The translations under genes were made by a program, and so were the position numbers. Positions 33,481 to 41,961 of a DNA stretch of 64,000 nucleotides are shown here, in pieces (position 1 is the stretch's first letter; every line of letters begins with the position of its first letter). A model generated the notes under the pieces. The model worked only from the letters and a program-made list of their open reading frames with translations. It ran no database searches and was not told the DNA's origin. The DNA is from Iodobacter arcticus (GTDB lineage: Bacteria; Pseudomonadota; Gammaproteobacteria; Burkholderiales; Chitinibacteraceae): NCBI RefSeq assembly GCF_042664895.1, contig NZ_JBHTBQ010000047.1:1-64000 (forward strand), written 5' to 3'.

Positions 33481-34008
33481 GATTGCTTTCCTGCAAAGTA
33501 GTTAGGCAATAAATTCAAATCTTTAAAAATGCTAAAAAGTCTGTAGACACAGAGACCAGTGAGCACACAGAGCACGCAGAGAAAAACAAAGGTATATAAC
33601 CATTCAGGGTGGGCAAGTCTTTATGCCCACGCGCCTACTCCATTGGCAGTCCATGTCTAAAACCCAAGTCTTGAAACACGGAGGCCACAGAGAACACGGA
33701 GTTTCACGGAAAAACCTATCTAAAATCAGATCAAAATCATAAAACCACCTATTGATTTCACTAGGGTTTCCTCGTTTTTCTCCGTGTGCTGCTTTTAAAC
33801 TCCATGTTCTCTGTGTCTACAGATCTAAGGTTCTTTTAAGTTTGTTGCGGTGCGTAACGCCTACGGCGTTTTGCACCCTATGAAACTACAACACGTAGGG
33901 CGTGGTGCTTTATCCAGACGCATTACGCCCTACGTTTCCTCGTTTTTCTCCGTGTGCTGCTTTTAAACTCCGTGTTCTCTGTGTCTACAGATCTAAGGTT
34001 TTTATCGT
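33481..34008. repeat. Repeat-filled gap inside the secretion operon
   Basis: No gene is present in these 528 bases. They hold several family B words (CACAGAGAACACGGAG type) and two 67-base direct copies at 33766-33832 and 33934-34000, which start GTTTCCTCGTTTTTCTCC and differ at one base. Between them is a palindromic GTAGGGCGTGGTGC block. The gap splits the operon between gspE and the pilM-like gene, so expression of the distal half may depend on read-through or a local promoter that I cannot identify. Confidence 0.7.
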
Positions 34009-35709
34009 TTAATCCACAAAAGTCACACGATTGATTTCTTGTAGGGTGGTTTCTCCGCTGGCCACTACGGCCAAAGCTTGCTGACGCATCGACAAAAATC
34101 CAAAGCGTGCGGCGAGTTGTTTGAGTTCTACGGCTGGCGCGCGGCTGGCAATGGCTTGCTTTAGCTCGTCGTTTAGCCGTAATACCTCGGCAATCGCCTT
34201 ACGCCCTTGGTAGCCGGTATTACGGCAAGCCTTACAACCAACGCCTTTACGGAATCGCCAGCCTTTCACTATTTCGCTGTTTAAGCCCGATGTGGCGAGT
34301 AGCTCTTCGTCGGGCTCGTCATCCACTACGCAATGCAGGCACACTTTACGAATCAGCCGTTGGGCCACCACGCCGATCAGCGCATCCACAAAGCTATTCG
34401 GCTCTACGCCCATATGAATAAAGCGGTCGAGCACCGAAAACACATTGTTGGCGTGCACAGAAGTGAGCACCAAATGGCCAGTTAGCGCCGCTTGCACCGC
34501 AATATTGGCGGTTTCGCCATCGCGAATTTCACCCACCAAAATCTTATCCGGATCATGGCGCAGCACCGAGCGCAGGCCACGGGCAAAGCTCAGGCCTTTT
34601 TTATCGTTCACAGGAATTTGCAATACGCCGGGCAGCTGGTATTCCACCGGATCTTCAATGGTGATGATTTTCTCTTCGCCGGTATTAATCTCAGAAAGAG
34701 TGGCGTAAAGCGTGGTCGATTTACCTGAGCCGGTAGGGCCGGTGACGAGCAGCAGGCCGTAAGGCTCACGCGCCAAACTTCTGATCCGCGCCATCGTGCC
34801 GTCATCAAAGCCTAAGATATCTAAACGCAGCTGCTTAAAGGTATCCCCTCCATTTTGCTTATCTAATACCCGCAGCACGGCATCTTCGCCGTAAATCGAC
34901 GGCATGATGGAGACGCGAAAATCTACTTCCCGGCCATTAATCCTTGCCTTAAAGCGTCCGTCTTGCGGCACGCGGCGCTCTGAAATATCCAGATCGGCCA
35001 GCACCTTAATCCGAGAGATGACTTGCTCGGCGGTCTCCAAGCCGTTTGCGCCGCCAATATGCAGCAGCACACCGTCGATACGGTATTTAATGGTTAAGCC
35101 ATTTGGCGTGCTTTCCATATGCACATCAGATGCCTTGGCCTTGAGCGCGTCGTACAGCGTGGAATTCACCAGTTTGACCACTGGCTTTTTATCAGCCGCC
35201 AAGGTCGCCAGTGAAATTTCAACGATGCCGTCTTGATTGACTTCACTTTGCTCGCCAACCCCTAGCTGATCCATCGCTCGGTGTGAGGTTTCAAACTGCT
35301 CTAAGTAAGTGCGTAGCGCCTGATGATGGGCAAAAGCAGTTTTATAGCTTACAGATAAGCGCTGGCGTAGCCAGTTACGCAGAGCGGCATCGAAAGGATC
35401 GGCCAGCACAACACATAGCCCATCTGTGCCATCGAGTAGCAGGCATTGTCTTGCCACGGCTTCACCGTAAGGCAGCAGATCATAACGCGGACTAAGCGCG
35501 CTGATGGCATCGAGGCTTAAAAACGGCAAGCCCAGAAAGCGGCTAAGCTGCTCGCCGTAATCGGCATCGCTTAGGGATAGCGCCTGCTGCAAACGCGGAG
35601 CAAGCGGGGCCTGATCTTGGCGTAATGTTTGGATCAGTTCTAGGCTGAGCTTGGGTGAAGAGATTGTGATCGCTTCAGTCATCGCTGGCATATATGTGGC
35701 ATCTGTCAT
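34009..35709 (-). CDS. gspE: GspE/PilB-type assembly ATPase
   Basis: The cytoplasmic hexameric ATPase that drives pseudopilus assembly. In 566 residues the N-terminal N1 domain (about 20-140) contains GEQLSRFLGLPFLSL-type sequence; the ATPase core has the Walker A LLVTGPTGSGKSTTLY, the Asp box ITIEDPVEYQLPG, Walker B ILVGEIRDGETA and the His box LTGHLVLTSVHANN. The zinc-binding loop has CLHC and CKAC. The gene overlaps gspF's upstream neighbour order: its stop is followed by the repeat gap, and its ATG region overlaps the gspF stop by four bases. Start could be one of several nearby Met codons. Confidence 0.95.
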   Translation of the reverse strand: MTDATYMPAMTEAITISSPKLSLELIQTLRQDQAPLAPRLQQALSLSDADYGEQLSRFLGLPFLSLDAISALSPRYDLLPYGEAVARQCLLLDGTDGLCVVLADPFDAALRNWLRQRLSVSYKTAFAHHQALRTYLEQFETSHRAMDQLGVGEQSEVNQDGIVEISLATLAADKKPVVKLVNSTLYDALKAKASDVHMESTPNGLTIKYRIDGVLLHIGGANGLETAEQVISRIKVLADLDISERRVPQDGRFKARINGREVDFRVSIMPSIYGEDAVLRVLDKQNGGDTFKQLRLDILGFDDGTMARIRSLAREPYGLLLVTGPTGSGKSTTLYATLSEINTGEEKIITIEDPVEYQLPGVLQIPVNDKKGLSFARGLRSVLRHDPDKILVGEIRDGETANIAVQAALTGHLVLTSVHANNVFSVLDRFIHMGVEPNSFVDALIGVVAQRLIRKVCLHCVVDDEPDEELLATSGLNSEIVKGWRFRKGVGCKACRNTGYQGRKAIAEVLRLNDELKQAIASRAPAVELKQLAARFGFLSMRQQALAVVASGETTLQEINRVTFVD

Positions 35710-36878
35710 TGCATATTCCCAGCCAGCTCAAAAATCGGCATATACAGCAGAAAAACAATTCCGCCGATCAATACGCCAATAATCAACATTAAAATGGGCT
35801 CAAAAAGGCGGGTAAACATATCGATGGCGCGTTCTAGCTCTTCATCGCAAAACTGCGCCGAGCGCTCGCACATGGTGGCCAGCTCACCGCTTTGTTCCCC
35901 AACGCGTAGTAAGCGTTCCGACACAGGCGTTGTCAGTTGGTAGCGGGGTAGGGCTTGAGAAAGGGCCTGGCCCGATTTCACATCGACCAAGGCTTGCTGT
36001 AAGCCAAGCTGCATTTTTAGTGGCAATAACTGCGCCGCCAGCTCCATCGCATGCACCACCGAAATTCCGCCAGCCAGCAGCAGGCCCACGGTGCGGTAAA
36101 AACGCGTCAGTGAAAATAAGCGCCGGTATTGCTCTAAACGCGGTAAGCGCCAAAAGGCTTCACGTAAAGCACTTTTGGCTGCATCGGTACGCAGCAAAAA
36201 CACCGCCAACACCACGCTAAGCACCAAGCCGCCAAACATCATCAAGCCGTGCTTGTGCACCAAATCCCCCCACCACAGCATCATTTGTGCCGCAAAAGGT
36301 AGGTTTGTCATCGACGCGTAGATCTGGCTGAACTTTGGGATCACATAAAACAGCAAAAACAGCATAATGCCGCCGCCAATACCAATCACGACCAGCGGGT
36401 AAATTACCGCCGAAATGACCTTCTTTTTAACTGCGGCCAGCCTAGATTCGTAATGGTGATAACGCCCCAGCGCATCGGCAAGGTGGCCCGTTTTTTCTGC
36501 TGAGCTAACGGTGGCGATATATAAAGGCGGGAAGTGCTGGCTCATTTGTGCCAACACTTTAGATAAGGGTAAGCCTTGGTACAGGCCTTCAATCATGCGG
36601 CTTAATACATCGCCATTCGTATCTTGCGCGCTCTTTTCTTTAAGCGTTTCTACTGCTTCAACTAGCGTCAGCCCCGCTTGCAAAAGCGCGATCAGCTCTT
36701 GGGTAAATAGCGATAGGTCAAATGCTTTGGTGGAGAGTTTAAAGCTGCTGTGCGCCTTGGCAGATAAAAACTGCTGTCCTTGCGCCGTCAGCTTATCCTT
36801 TAGCTCGCTTTCATTAGCGGCGTCGATATCCAGCTGCAGCAGTTTGCCTGCCTGCAAGGCTTTAACGGTGTAGCGCAT
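35706..36878 (-). CDS. gspF: GspF/PilC-type inner-membrane platform protein
   Basis: A 390-residue polytopic platform protein that contacts the ATPase. Two T2SSF domains are seen: FTQELIALLQAGLTLVEAVE through LYIATVSSAEKTGHL, then a membrane helix (VIYPLVVIGIGGGIMLFLLF), and the second copy FYRTVGLLLAGGISVVHAME through RLLRVGEQSGELATM, followed by the final helix pair (PILMLIIGVLIGGIVFLLYMPIF). The length and architecture are standard. It overlaps the gspE start and follows gspG by about 100 bases containing a REP element. Confidence 0.95.
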   Translation of the reverse strand: MRYTVKALQAGKLLQLDIDAANESELKDKLTAQGQQFLSAKAHSSFKLSTKAFDLSLFTQELIALLQAGLTLVEAVETLKEKSAQDTNGDVLSRMIEGLYQGLPLSKVLAQMSQHFPPLYIATVSSAEKTGHLADALGRYHHYESRLAAVKKKVISAVIYPLVVIGIGGGIMLFLLFYVIPKFSQIYASMTNLPFAAQMMLWWGDLVHKHGLMMFGGLVLSVVLAVFLLRTDAAKSALREAFWRLPRLEQYRRLFSLTRFYRTVGLLLAGGISVVHAMELAAQLLPLKMQLGLQQALVDVKSGQALSQALPRYQLTTPVSERLLRVGEQSGELATMCERSAQFCDEELERAIDMFTRLFEPILMLIIGVLIGGIVFLLYMPIFELAGNMQ

Positions 36879-36899
36879 GGGGGCTTCTAGATGGGCTTC

Positions 36900-36970
36900 G
36901 TAGGGCGGGTGAAACCCGCCATTTTGTAAAGGAATATAAGTCAGCGTGCATTGGCGGCTTGCACCCGCCT
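36900..36970. repeat. REP-like family A palindrome between gspG and gspF
   Basis: Left arm GTAGGGCGGGTGAAACCCGC and right arm GGCGGCTTGCACCCGCCT enclose about 35 bases. A stem here could adjust the ratio of the major pseudopilin to downstream products, as a hairpin behind gspG does in other operons; that is inference. Confidence 0.8.
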
Positions 36971-36976
36971 TAAGCG

Positions 36977-37393
36977 TTAATAGCTAACATCGCTATCTTC
37001 CCCTGTACCACCGGCTTTGCCGTCTGCGCCCATGGTCAGCAAATCGTAGTCGCGGCCGTTTTCCCCCGGTTTGTTGTAAACGTAAGGCCTATCCCAAGGA
37101 TCTGCCGGCACGTCTTTCATCAAATAAGGGCCTTGCCACTTTGGCTCGTCACTTGGCTTTTTGGTCAGCACATTGATGCCTTGCTCGGTACTTGGGTAGT
37201 GGCCGGTATCAAGGCGGTAATGATCGAGCGCATCGGCAATCGATTTCATCTGGCTTGCCGCAGTCTTAGTCTTGGCTTTGCCTACCTCACCAAACAGCTT
37301 GGGGCCAACGTAACCGGCAAGCAGGGCAATAATCAGCAAAACAACGAGTAATTCCAGCAGGGTGAAACCTTTGGACAGGCGATGATTTTTCAT
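36977..37393 (-). CDS. gspG: Major pseudopilin GspG
   Basis: The main subunit of the pseudopilus. 138 residues with leader MKNHRLSKG|FTLLELLVVLLIIALLAGYV (Phe1, Glu5), then YRLDTGHYPSTEQGINVLTK, WQGPYLMKDVPADPWDRPYVY and the C-terminal Asp-rich calcium loop (GADGKAGGTGEDSDVSY), all as in GspG. It is the first gene of the operon; the 350 bases upstream lack genes and probably hold the promoter. Confidence 0.95.
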   Translation of the reverse strand: MKNHRLSKGFTLLELLVVLLIIALLAGYVGPKLFGEVGKAKTKTAASQMKSIADALDHYRLDTGHYPSTEQGINVLTKKPSDEPKWQGPYLMKDVPADPWDRPYVYNKPGENGRDYDLLTMGADGKAGGTGEDSDVSY

Positions 37394-37747
37394 TTTTTTT
37401 GTCTCTTCCCGTGAAGGCTAGCAGGAGCCGCCTTTCATCTTCTATCCCCGCATCGTAATACGGCGCTTCTTGCGGGATCAAGCCTTTTTCACGGCTTTTG
37501 CCTAGATGGAAAAATACCGGGCTTGAGGTACGCATTACGACTGGCTGAGTAGAGTAGATTGTGTGGCTGTGAATTGACTAATTTGCTAGTTAGTAAGGTG
37601 GTATGAGTACTGGCTATGGGAGGCTAATTTTTGTTACCGTAGCTGGGTGATAGAGTGTGATGTTTTTAAGAAATAGCTATAGTTTGCAGGGCGGGCGCTC
37701 TTCATTTTTTGCTTTTTGTTTAAATACGCAGCTAAAGGATATTTAAG
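37394..37747. other. Divergent promoter region between gspG and the NTF2-like gene
   Basis: 354 bases without a gene. It must carry the promoter of the minus-strand secretion operon and that of the plus-strand gene. I see no palindrome or operator that stands out. Confidence 0.5.
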
Positions 37748-38185
37748 ATGAAAAAATTACTTATTACGATGATATTAGGTTTGCTGGCAGCAACGGCAAT
37801 GGCCGGGCCTAAGGAAGAGAAAAATAAAACGCTGGTGCTTAAGTTTTACGATATTGCATTTAATAAGCTGGACACCGAGGGTGTTTTACCGTTTATTGCT
37901 AAAGATTATATTCAGCATAATCCGGAAGTAGCGAATGGTGTGCAGCCTTTGCAGGATTTTATTCGTTATATAAAAGCTAATTCACCGAATTCCCGTGCTG
38001 TGATTAAGCGGGTGATTGCAGAGGGTGATTTGGTGATGTTGCATGTTCACTCCCAAGATAAAGCCGGTGAGCGTGGCGTGGCGATTGTGGATATTTTTCG
38101 CGTTAAAAATGGCAAGATCATCGAGCATTGGGATGTGATTCAGGCCGTGCCAGAGAAAGATGCCAATGGCAATGGTATGTTTTAA
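37748..38185 (+). CDS. Secreted NTF2/SnoaL-like protein
   Basis: A 145-residue protein with a clear signal peptide (MKKLLITMILGLLAATAMAG, cleavage after AMA). The mature part is one NTF2-like (SnoaL) cone domain: NKTLVLKFYDIAFNKLD, FIAKDYIQHNPEVANG, GDLVMLHVHSQDK and VDIFRVKNGKIIEHWDVIQAVP. Proteins of this type are often small hydrolases, isomerases or lipid binders, and here the site would be in the periplasm. The substrate is unknown. The AAGGA ribosome-binding site and a strong terminator suggest a single-gene unit. Confidence 0.8.
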   Translation: MKKLLITMILGLLAATAMAGPKEEKNKTLVLKFYDIAFNKLDTEGVLPFIAKDYIQHNPEVANGVQPLQDFIRYIKANSPNSRAVIKRVIAEGDLVMLHVHSQDKAGERGVAIVDIFRVKNGKIIEHWDVIQAVPEKDANGNGMF

Positions 38186-38219
38186 GTGATTTAAGCAGCC
38201 GTATTGCTGCTTATTTATT

Positions 38220-38256
38220 AAAAAGCCCCATGCTTATTGTCAGCGTGGGGCTTTTT
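38220..38256 (+). terminator. Rho-independent terminator of the NTF2-like gene
   Basis: AAAAAGCCCCA pairs with TGGGGCTTTTT around a 14-base loop, 35 bases after the stop codon. The A-tract on the left also makes it usable on the other strand. Confidence 0.9.
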
Positions 38257-38361
38257 ATTGAGCTTAGTACTAATCATGAATTGACAGCCAGTGCAAGCTT
38301 CAATAGATTGGCTGCTGCCACGCGGCCATGCTTGGTTTGATCGCCAAGACTTGCCGCAGCC

Positions 38362-38541
38362 ATTGCAGGAGAGACTGTTAGCACAGCGCCGAAGGGGAAT
38401 CGCCCCAGAAACTCTCAGGCAAAAGAACTGTGATGGCGTTGGCAATCTGGAGAGAAGGTAGGTTTAGCCTGCCTCGCCGAAGGAAGCATGGCCGATGTGC
38501 TGCATCGTGCCGCAATCTCTCAGGCAAAAGGACAGAGGGGC
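38362..38541 (+). promoter_or_regulatory. Tandem glycine riboswitch
   Basis: Two glycine aptamers lie head to tail. The first (about 38362-38432) has GGAGAGACTG, GCGCCGAAGGGG and the conserved 3' part ACTCTCAGGCAAAAGAACTG. The second (about 38447-38541) has TGGAGAGAAGG, CGCCGAAGGAAG and TCTCTCAGGCAAAAGGACAG. The linker between them is about 15 bases. The CTCTCAGGCAAAA boxes are the hallmark of the class. The downstream gene is sdaA, 270 bases away, so glycine probably switches serine deamination on. Confidence 0.93.
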
Positions 38542-38812
38542 ATCGTTCGGCTTACGCTGAGCGGGCACTGTTATCCTCTACGCCCTGTTCAAACGTAGCC
38601 GCTTTGCACTTCTAACCATGGATTACATCCGCTAAGTCGTGAAGCTTGCTCACCAGCATGTGAAAAACAACAACGCTTAGTCGCTTCATTTTGCGATTAA
38701 GCTGAACGATATACCGTAAAAACAATCTATTAAAAAACAGATCTAACAATAGCCTGCAAGCGACTCGAGCATGCACTCAGCGCAGCAGCAGGCATTACCC
38801 GAGATACATAAA

Positions 38813-40213
38813 ATGGCAATTAGCGTATTTGATTTATTTAAGATCGGCCTGGGCCCATCCAGCTCGCACACCGTTGGCCCGATGCGGGCTGCGCGTACCT
38901 TTGCTCGTCGTTTAGAGAAAGACGGCATCCTTGAGAAAGTCGCCAAAGTAAAAAGCGAGTTATTTGGCTCCCTAGGTGCCACGGGCAAAGGCCATGGCTC
39001 GGATATCGCGGTTTTACTCGGCTTGCAGGGCGAATCACCTCGCCTTGTGGACACCGAAAAGGTGGATGAGATGGTCGCCGCCATTCGTGAAGGCCGAAAG
39101 TTAAATCTGCTTGGCAAGCATGAAATTCAATTTATTGAGGCCGAACACCTCATTTTGCATAAGCGCAAAACACTGCCATTTCACCCGAATGGCATGACTT
39201 TCGAAGCTTTTGATGTGACAGGCGAGAGTCTCTCTAAGCGCGCTTATTACTCGGTAGGTGGTGGTTTTGTGGTGGATGAAGCCGCCGTGGATGCGGGCTT
39301 TAATCCGCCCGGCGTGACGACGCTAAAGCACCCGTTTAAGAGCGGTGCCGAGCTACTCGCTCTGTGCGAGCGTCACGGTAAAACCATTAGCCAGATCATG
39401 TTAGAAAACGAGCTGGCCTGGCGCACCGAAGATGAAATTCGCGCTGGTCTGCTGGAGATCTGGGCGGTGATGCAAGCCTGTGTAAAACGGGGCTGCGAGC
39501 ATGAGGGCATTTTACCTGGCGGCTTAAAAGTAAAACGCCGCGCTGCCGATATGTATCAAAAACTGCTGGCATCCCCTGAAGCCGCGCTGCGCGACCCGCT
39601 TACCGTGCTCGATTGGGTAAATTTATACGCACTGGCCGTCAACGAAGAAAACGCAGGGGGTGGTCGGGTGGTGACTGCGCCTACCAATGGCGCAGCAGGG
39701 ATTATCCCTGCCGTAATGCATTATTACGCTCGCTTTACACCGAACCCGAGTGATGATGGCATTGTGCGATTTTTCCTGACTGCGGGCGCGATAGGTATTT
39801 TGTTTAAGCTGAATGCTTCTATCTCTGGCGCAGAAGTGGGTTGTCAGGGTGAAGTGGGCTCTGCTTGCTCGATGGCCGCAGGTGCGCTGGCAGAAGTTTT
39901 GGGCGGTACGCCTGAGCAAGTCGAAAACGCCGCAGAAATTGGCATGGAGCATAATCTGGGCCTGACGTGTGATCCGGTTGGCGGCCTTGTGCAAGTGCCA
40001 TGTATTGAGCGCAATGCCATGGCATCAATTAAAGCGATTAACGCCGCCCGTATGGCGCTGCGCGGCGATGGCCAACATTTTGTATCGCTTGATCGCGTGA
40101 TCAAAACCATGCGCGATACCGGCCGCGATATGAACACCAAATACAAAGAAACCGCCCGCGGTGGCTTGGCAATTAATATGATTGAATTGCCGGTAAATAT
40201 CGTGGAGTGCTGA
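38813..40213 (+). CDS. sdaA: L-serine ammonia-lyase (serine dehydratase), single-chain
   Basis: Converts L-serine to pyruvate and ammonia with an oxygen-sensitive 4Fe-4S cluster. The 466-residue protein begins AISVFDLFKIGLGPSSSHTVGP, the standard beta domain start, which decides the ATG at 38813 over a farther ATG. The alpha domain has PTNGAAGIIPAVMHYY and the cluster Cys residues in GCQGEVGSACSMAAG and LTCDPVGGLVQVPCIERNAM. Preceded by a glycine riboswitch; with serine hydroxymethyltransferase this would complete a glycine-to-pyruvate route. A terminator follows at 40231. Confidence 0.95.
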   Translation: MAISVFDLFKIGLGPSSSHTVGPMRAARTFARRLEKDGILEKVAKVKSELFGSLGATGKGHGSDIAVLLGLQGESPRLVDTEKVDEMVAAIREGRKLNLLGKHEIQFIEAEHLILHKRKTLPFHPNGMTFEAFDVTGESLSKRAYYSVGGGFVVDEAAVDAGFNPPGVTTLKHPFKSGAELLALCERHGKTISQIMLENELAWRTEDEIRAGLLEIWAVMQACVKRGCEHEGILPGGLKVKRRAADMYQKLLASPEAALRDPLTVLDWVNLYALAVNEENAGGGRVVTAPTNGAAGIIPAVMHYYARFTPNPSDDGIVRFFLTAGAIGILFKLNASISGAEVGCQGEVGSACSMAAGALAEVLGGTPEQVENAAEIGMEHNLGLTCDPVGGLVQVPCIERNAMASIKAINAARMALRGDGQHFVSLDRVIKTMRDTGRDMNTKYKETARGGLAINMIELPVNIVEC

Positions 40214-40230
40214 TTTTTTAGAGTATCTAG

Positions 40231-40259
40231 AAAACGGCGGGGAAACCCGCCGTTTTTTT
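40231..40259 (+). terminator. Rho-independent terminator of sdaA
   Basis: AAAACGGCGGG and CCCGCCGTTTTTTT enclose a short GAAA-type loop, 17 bases after the sdaA stop. Confidence 0.92.
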
Positions 40260-40264
40260 AGCCA

Positions 40265-40527
40265 CCACGATGTGCCGGGCATTGCTCACCCACAAGCGGT
40301 ATGGGGCTGGGCTTTACCTGCAGAATCGATGAGTGATGCAGATGCGGCGTTTAGCCACTCTAAACGCGGCATGTTGGGTATCTTATTGCAACAACGTCTG
40401 ATTTTGCTAGCTTCACCTCTGAATATATCCATCAATACGCTAGAGCCTGGCTGAGCCAAAATTACTGGGCAGTGGGTATTTTTAATTGCGTGAATACCGC
40501 AGATTTAACGCCTTTGGCGGGAGATTA
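40265..40527 (+). pseudogene. Possible decayed coding fragment of unknown origin
   Basis: One frame reads DVPGIAHPQAVWGWALPAES and on to a Leu-rich stretch, stopping at 40454. A second frame, which overlaps it, reads TSEYIHQYARAWLSQNYWAV and ends with a stop at 40527. The composition looks like protein, but there is no start codon with a ribosome-binding site and no family I recognise. A frameshifted remnant is the likeliest reading; chance is possible. Confidence 0.25.
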
Positions 40528-40531
40528 GGGG

Positions 40532-40745
40532 CAATCCTATCAACTTAAGTAAATGTTTTCGTAGGGAGAGTGCAACCCGCGAGCGATGCTGAAAAGTACG
40601 CGGGTTGCACCCGCCCTACAAATAGCTACAGTTTTTATAGGGTGTGCAAGTCGGTTTTCTTGCGCACCGCTTTGGAGCACAACGACTTCATCGTTGTGCT
40701 CCCTGCGAAACCTGTTGTTGTATTACAAGGTGTGCTTTTGATCGG
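40532..40745. repeat. Composite dispersed repeats (families E and A)
   Basis: Starts with AATCCTATCAACTTAAG (family E, 40533-40549), then a full family A palindrome (40561-40619), then a GGTGTGCAAGTCGGTTTTCT block whose words (GTGTGCAA, GCACAACGAC) recur at 47810-47875. No gene. This shows the families being combined in one element. Confidence 0.65.
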
Positions 40746-40750
40746 TAGGC

Positions 40751-41284
40751 TTAAGCTCCGACTGCCGCCTTACGCCGCTCAATCTCTGCCATAAACTCCC
40801 GCAACTCTTCCGGAATATCCTGCTCCAGCCGCTGGTAAACGCGGCAATCCGGCGTGCGGGTGATCAGCTTGTAATTCACCAGCTCGCGGCGCAGCAGCAC
40901 GTGATCGCCAATGGCTTCTGCGCTTTTAATCCATTCATTGGCAGCTTTCTCGTCCATTTCTAGCTGGGCGGGGAAGCTGGCCCAGACTGGCCAGATGCAG
41001 GGTAGTTGCTCAGAAAACTTAGTAGGCCAGCGCATCAAACGCCCTTGCTCATCAAAATACCGAAGCAAGCGTTTGGTCAGCGGGGAGTAGATATTGCTTA
41101 CCGGCGTTGGCGCTTCTGCTGCCGCACGGAGATGCTGAAAATTACTAAAGCCAGCGGCGCGTGCCAGCATATTGAGGATTTGCAAGTGGCCAGGGGCGGC
41201 AGGCTCGAGTGCCCATTGCTGTTTGAGCGAGCGGGCGAGAGCCGAAATATCGGAAGTATAAAAAGGGTAGGTAGTGCGCGACAT
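40751..41284 (-). CDS. DUF2087-domain protein
   Basis: A 177-residue cytoplasmic protein. The C-terminal part (about 68-160) matches DUF2087: KRLLRYFDEQGRLMRWPTK, then a dozen hydrophobic residues, EKAANEWIKSAEAIGDHVLLRRELVNYKLITRTPDCRVYQR. The domain occurs in ArsR-like regulators and small proteins of unknown role. The N-terminal 60 residues (FYTSDISALARSLKQQW, ILNMLARAAGFSNFQHLRAA) look like a helical module often seen with it. AGGAG precedes the ATG. The leader shows stem-loops (see 41308). Confidence 0.75.
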   Translation of the reverse strand: MSRTTYPFYTSDISALARSLKQQWALEPAAPGHLQILNMLARAAGFSNFQHLRAAAEAPTPVSNIYSPLTKRLLRYFDEQGRLMRWPTKFSEQLPCIWPVWASFPAQLEMDEKAANEWIKSAEAIGDHVLLRRELVNYKLITRTPDCRVYQRLEQDIPEELREFMAEIERRKAAVGA

Positions 41285-41307
41285 GGTCGAATCTCCTGTC
41301 GTGCCTA

Positions 41308-41365
41308 AGTCTGAAAGACTGCCGCTGGTCGCCGTTACGGCTTGGCACTAGGGTTCGGGCCAAGC
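41308..41365 (-). promoter_or_regulatory. Structured leader upstream of the DUF2087 gene
   Basis: Within 80 bases of the start the transcript can form GCTTGGC...GCCAAGC (41340-41365, perfect 7-bp stem, 12-base loop), a small GCCGT/ACGGC stem and AGTCTGAAAGACT (41308-41320). This could be an attenuator or protein-binding leader. No known riboswitch class was recognised. Confidence 0.4.
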
Positions 41366-41961
41366 AAAAACTAGATGATTTTTTCGCCATGGCAGGTTTA
41401 GCGTGGTTCATATGAACTGGCGACGCCTAGGTGAGCTGCAGACCTGAGGGGGATGATAGCTCAATATATGGATTTAATTCAAGTTGCGGTAAGTATTTGA
41501 TGATTTTATTATGACATTTGCTTGTTCGTATCCCTCTATATACTTAGACTGCTTAACTATTGTGTAAGTCGATAGATAGGGATACGGCCTGAAATAACTC
41601 CACTATGCGCATCAAGTTAAGCCAATGACATGCCGGATTTTTTTGTAGGGCGGGTGAAACCCGCCAGAATTTGGCATGAAACACTATGGAAAACGGCGGG
41701 TTTCACCCGCCCTACGAATGATGAAATGCTTGCAAATGAGTGGTCACGGGCATGACAAAAGCCTAACTTGATGCCTATAACGGCTTGAAATAACTCCCCA
41801 GTATGGTAATCCGTCATCCCCGAATGTTGTTATCAGGGATCCAGTCGCGCTACTGGATTCCCGCCAAAGGCACGCGGGAATGACGTTGTTTTGGAATCGG
41901 GAAGTCAATAATGAGCAAATCTTAGGCTCTAAATATAAGGGCCGTTAACAGGGGATACAAA
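41366..41961. repeat. Intergenic region with family A and family C repeats
   Basis: No gene is visible. A full family A palindrome lies at 41645-41715 and a family C unit at 41812-41885. The last 75 bases before the S46 peptidase gene probably contain its promoter. Confidence 0.7.

Noticed and set aside
33541..34005. CRISPR-like array
   Set aside because: Only two direct copies of 67 bases, with no regular spacers and no cas genes.
41340..41365. ACTAGGGTTCGG near a CTGGTCGCC, reminiscent of a guanidine (ykkC) riboswitch on the plus strand
   Set aside because: The two boxes are in the wrong order, the rest of the class is missing and there is no plus-strand gene close by.
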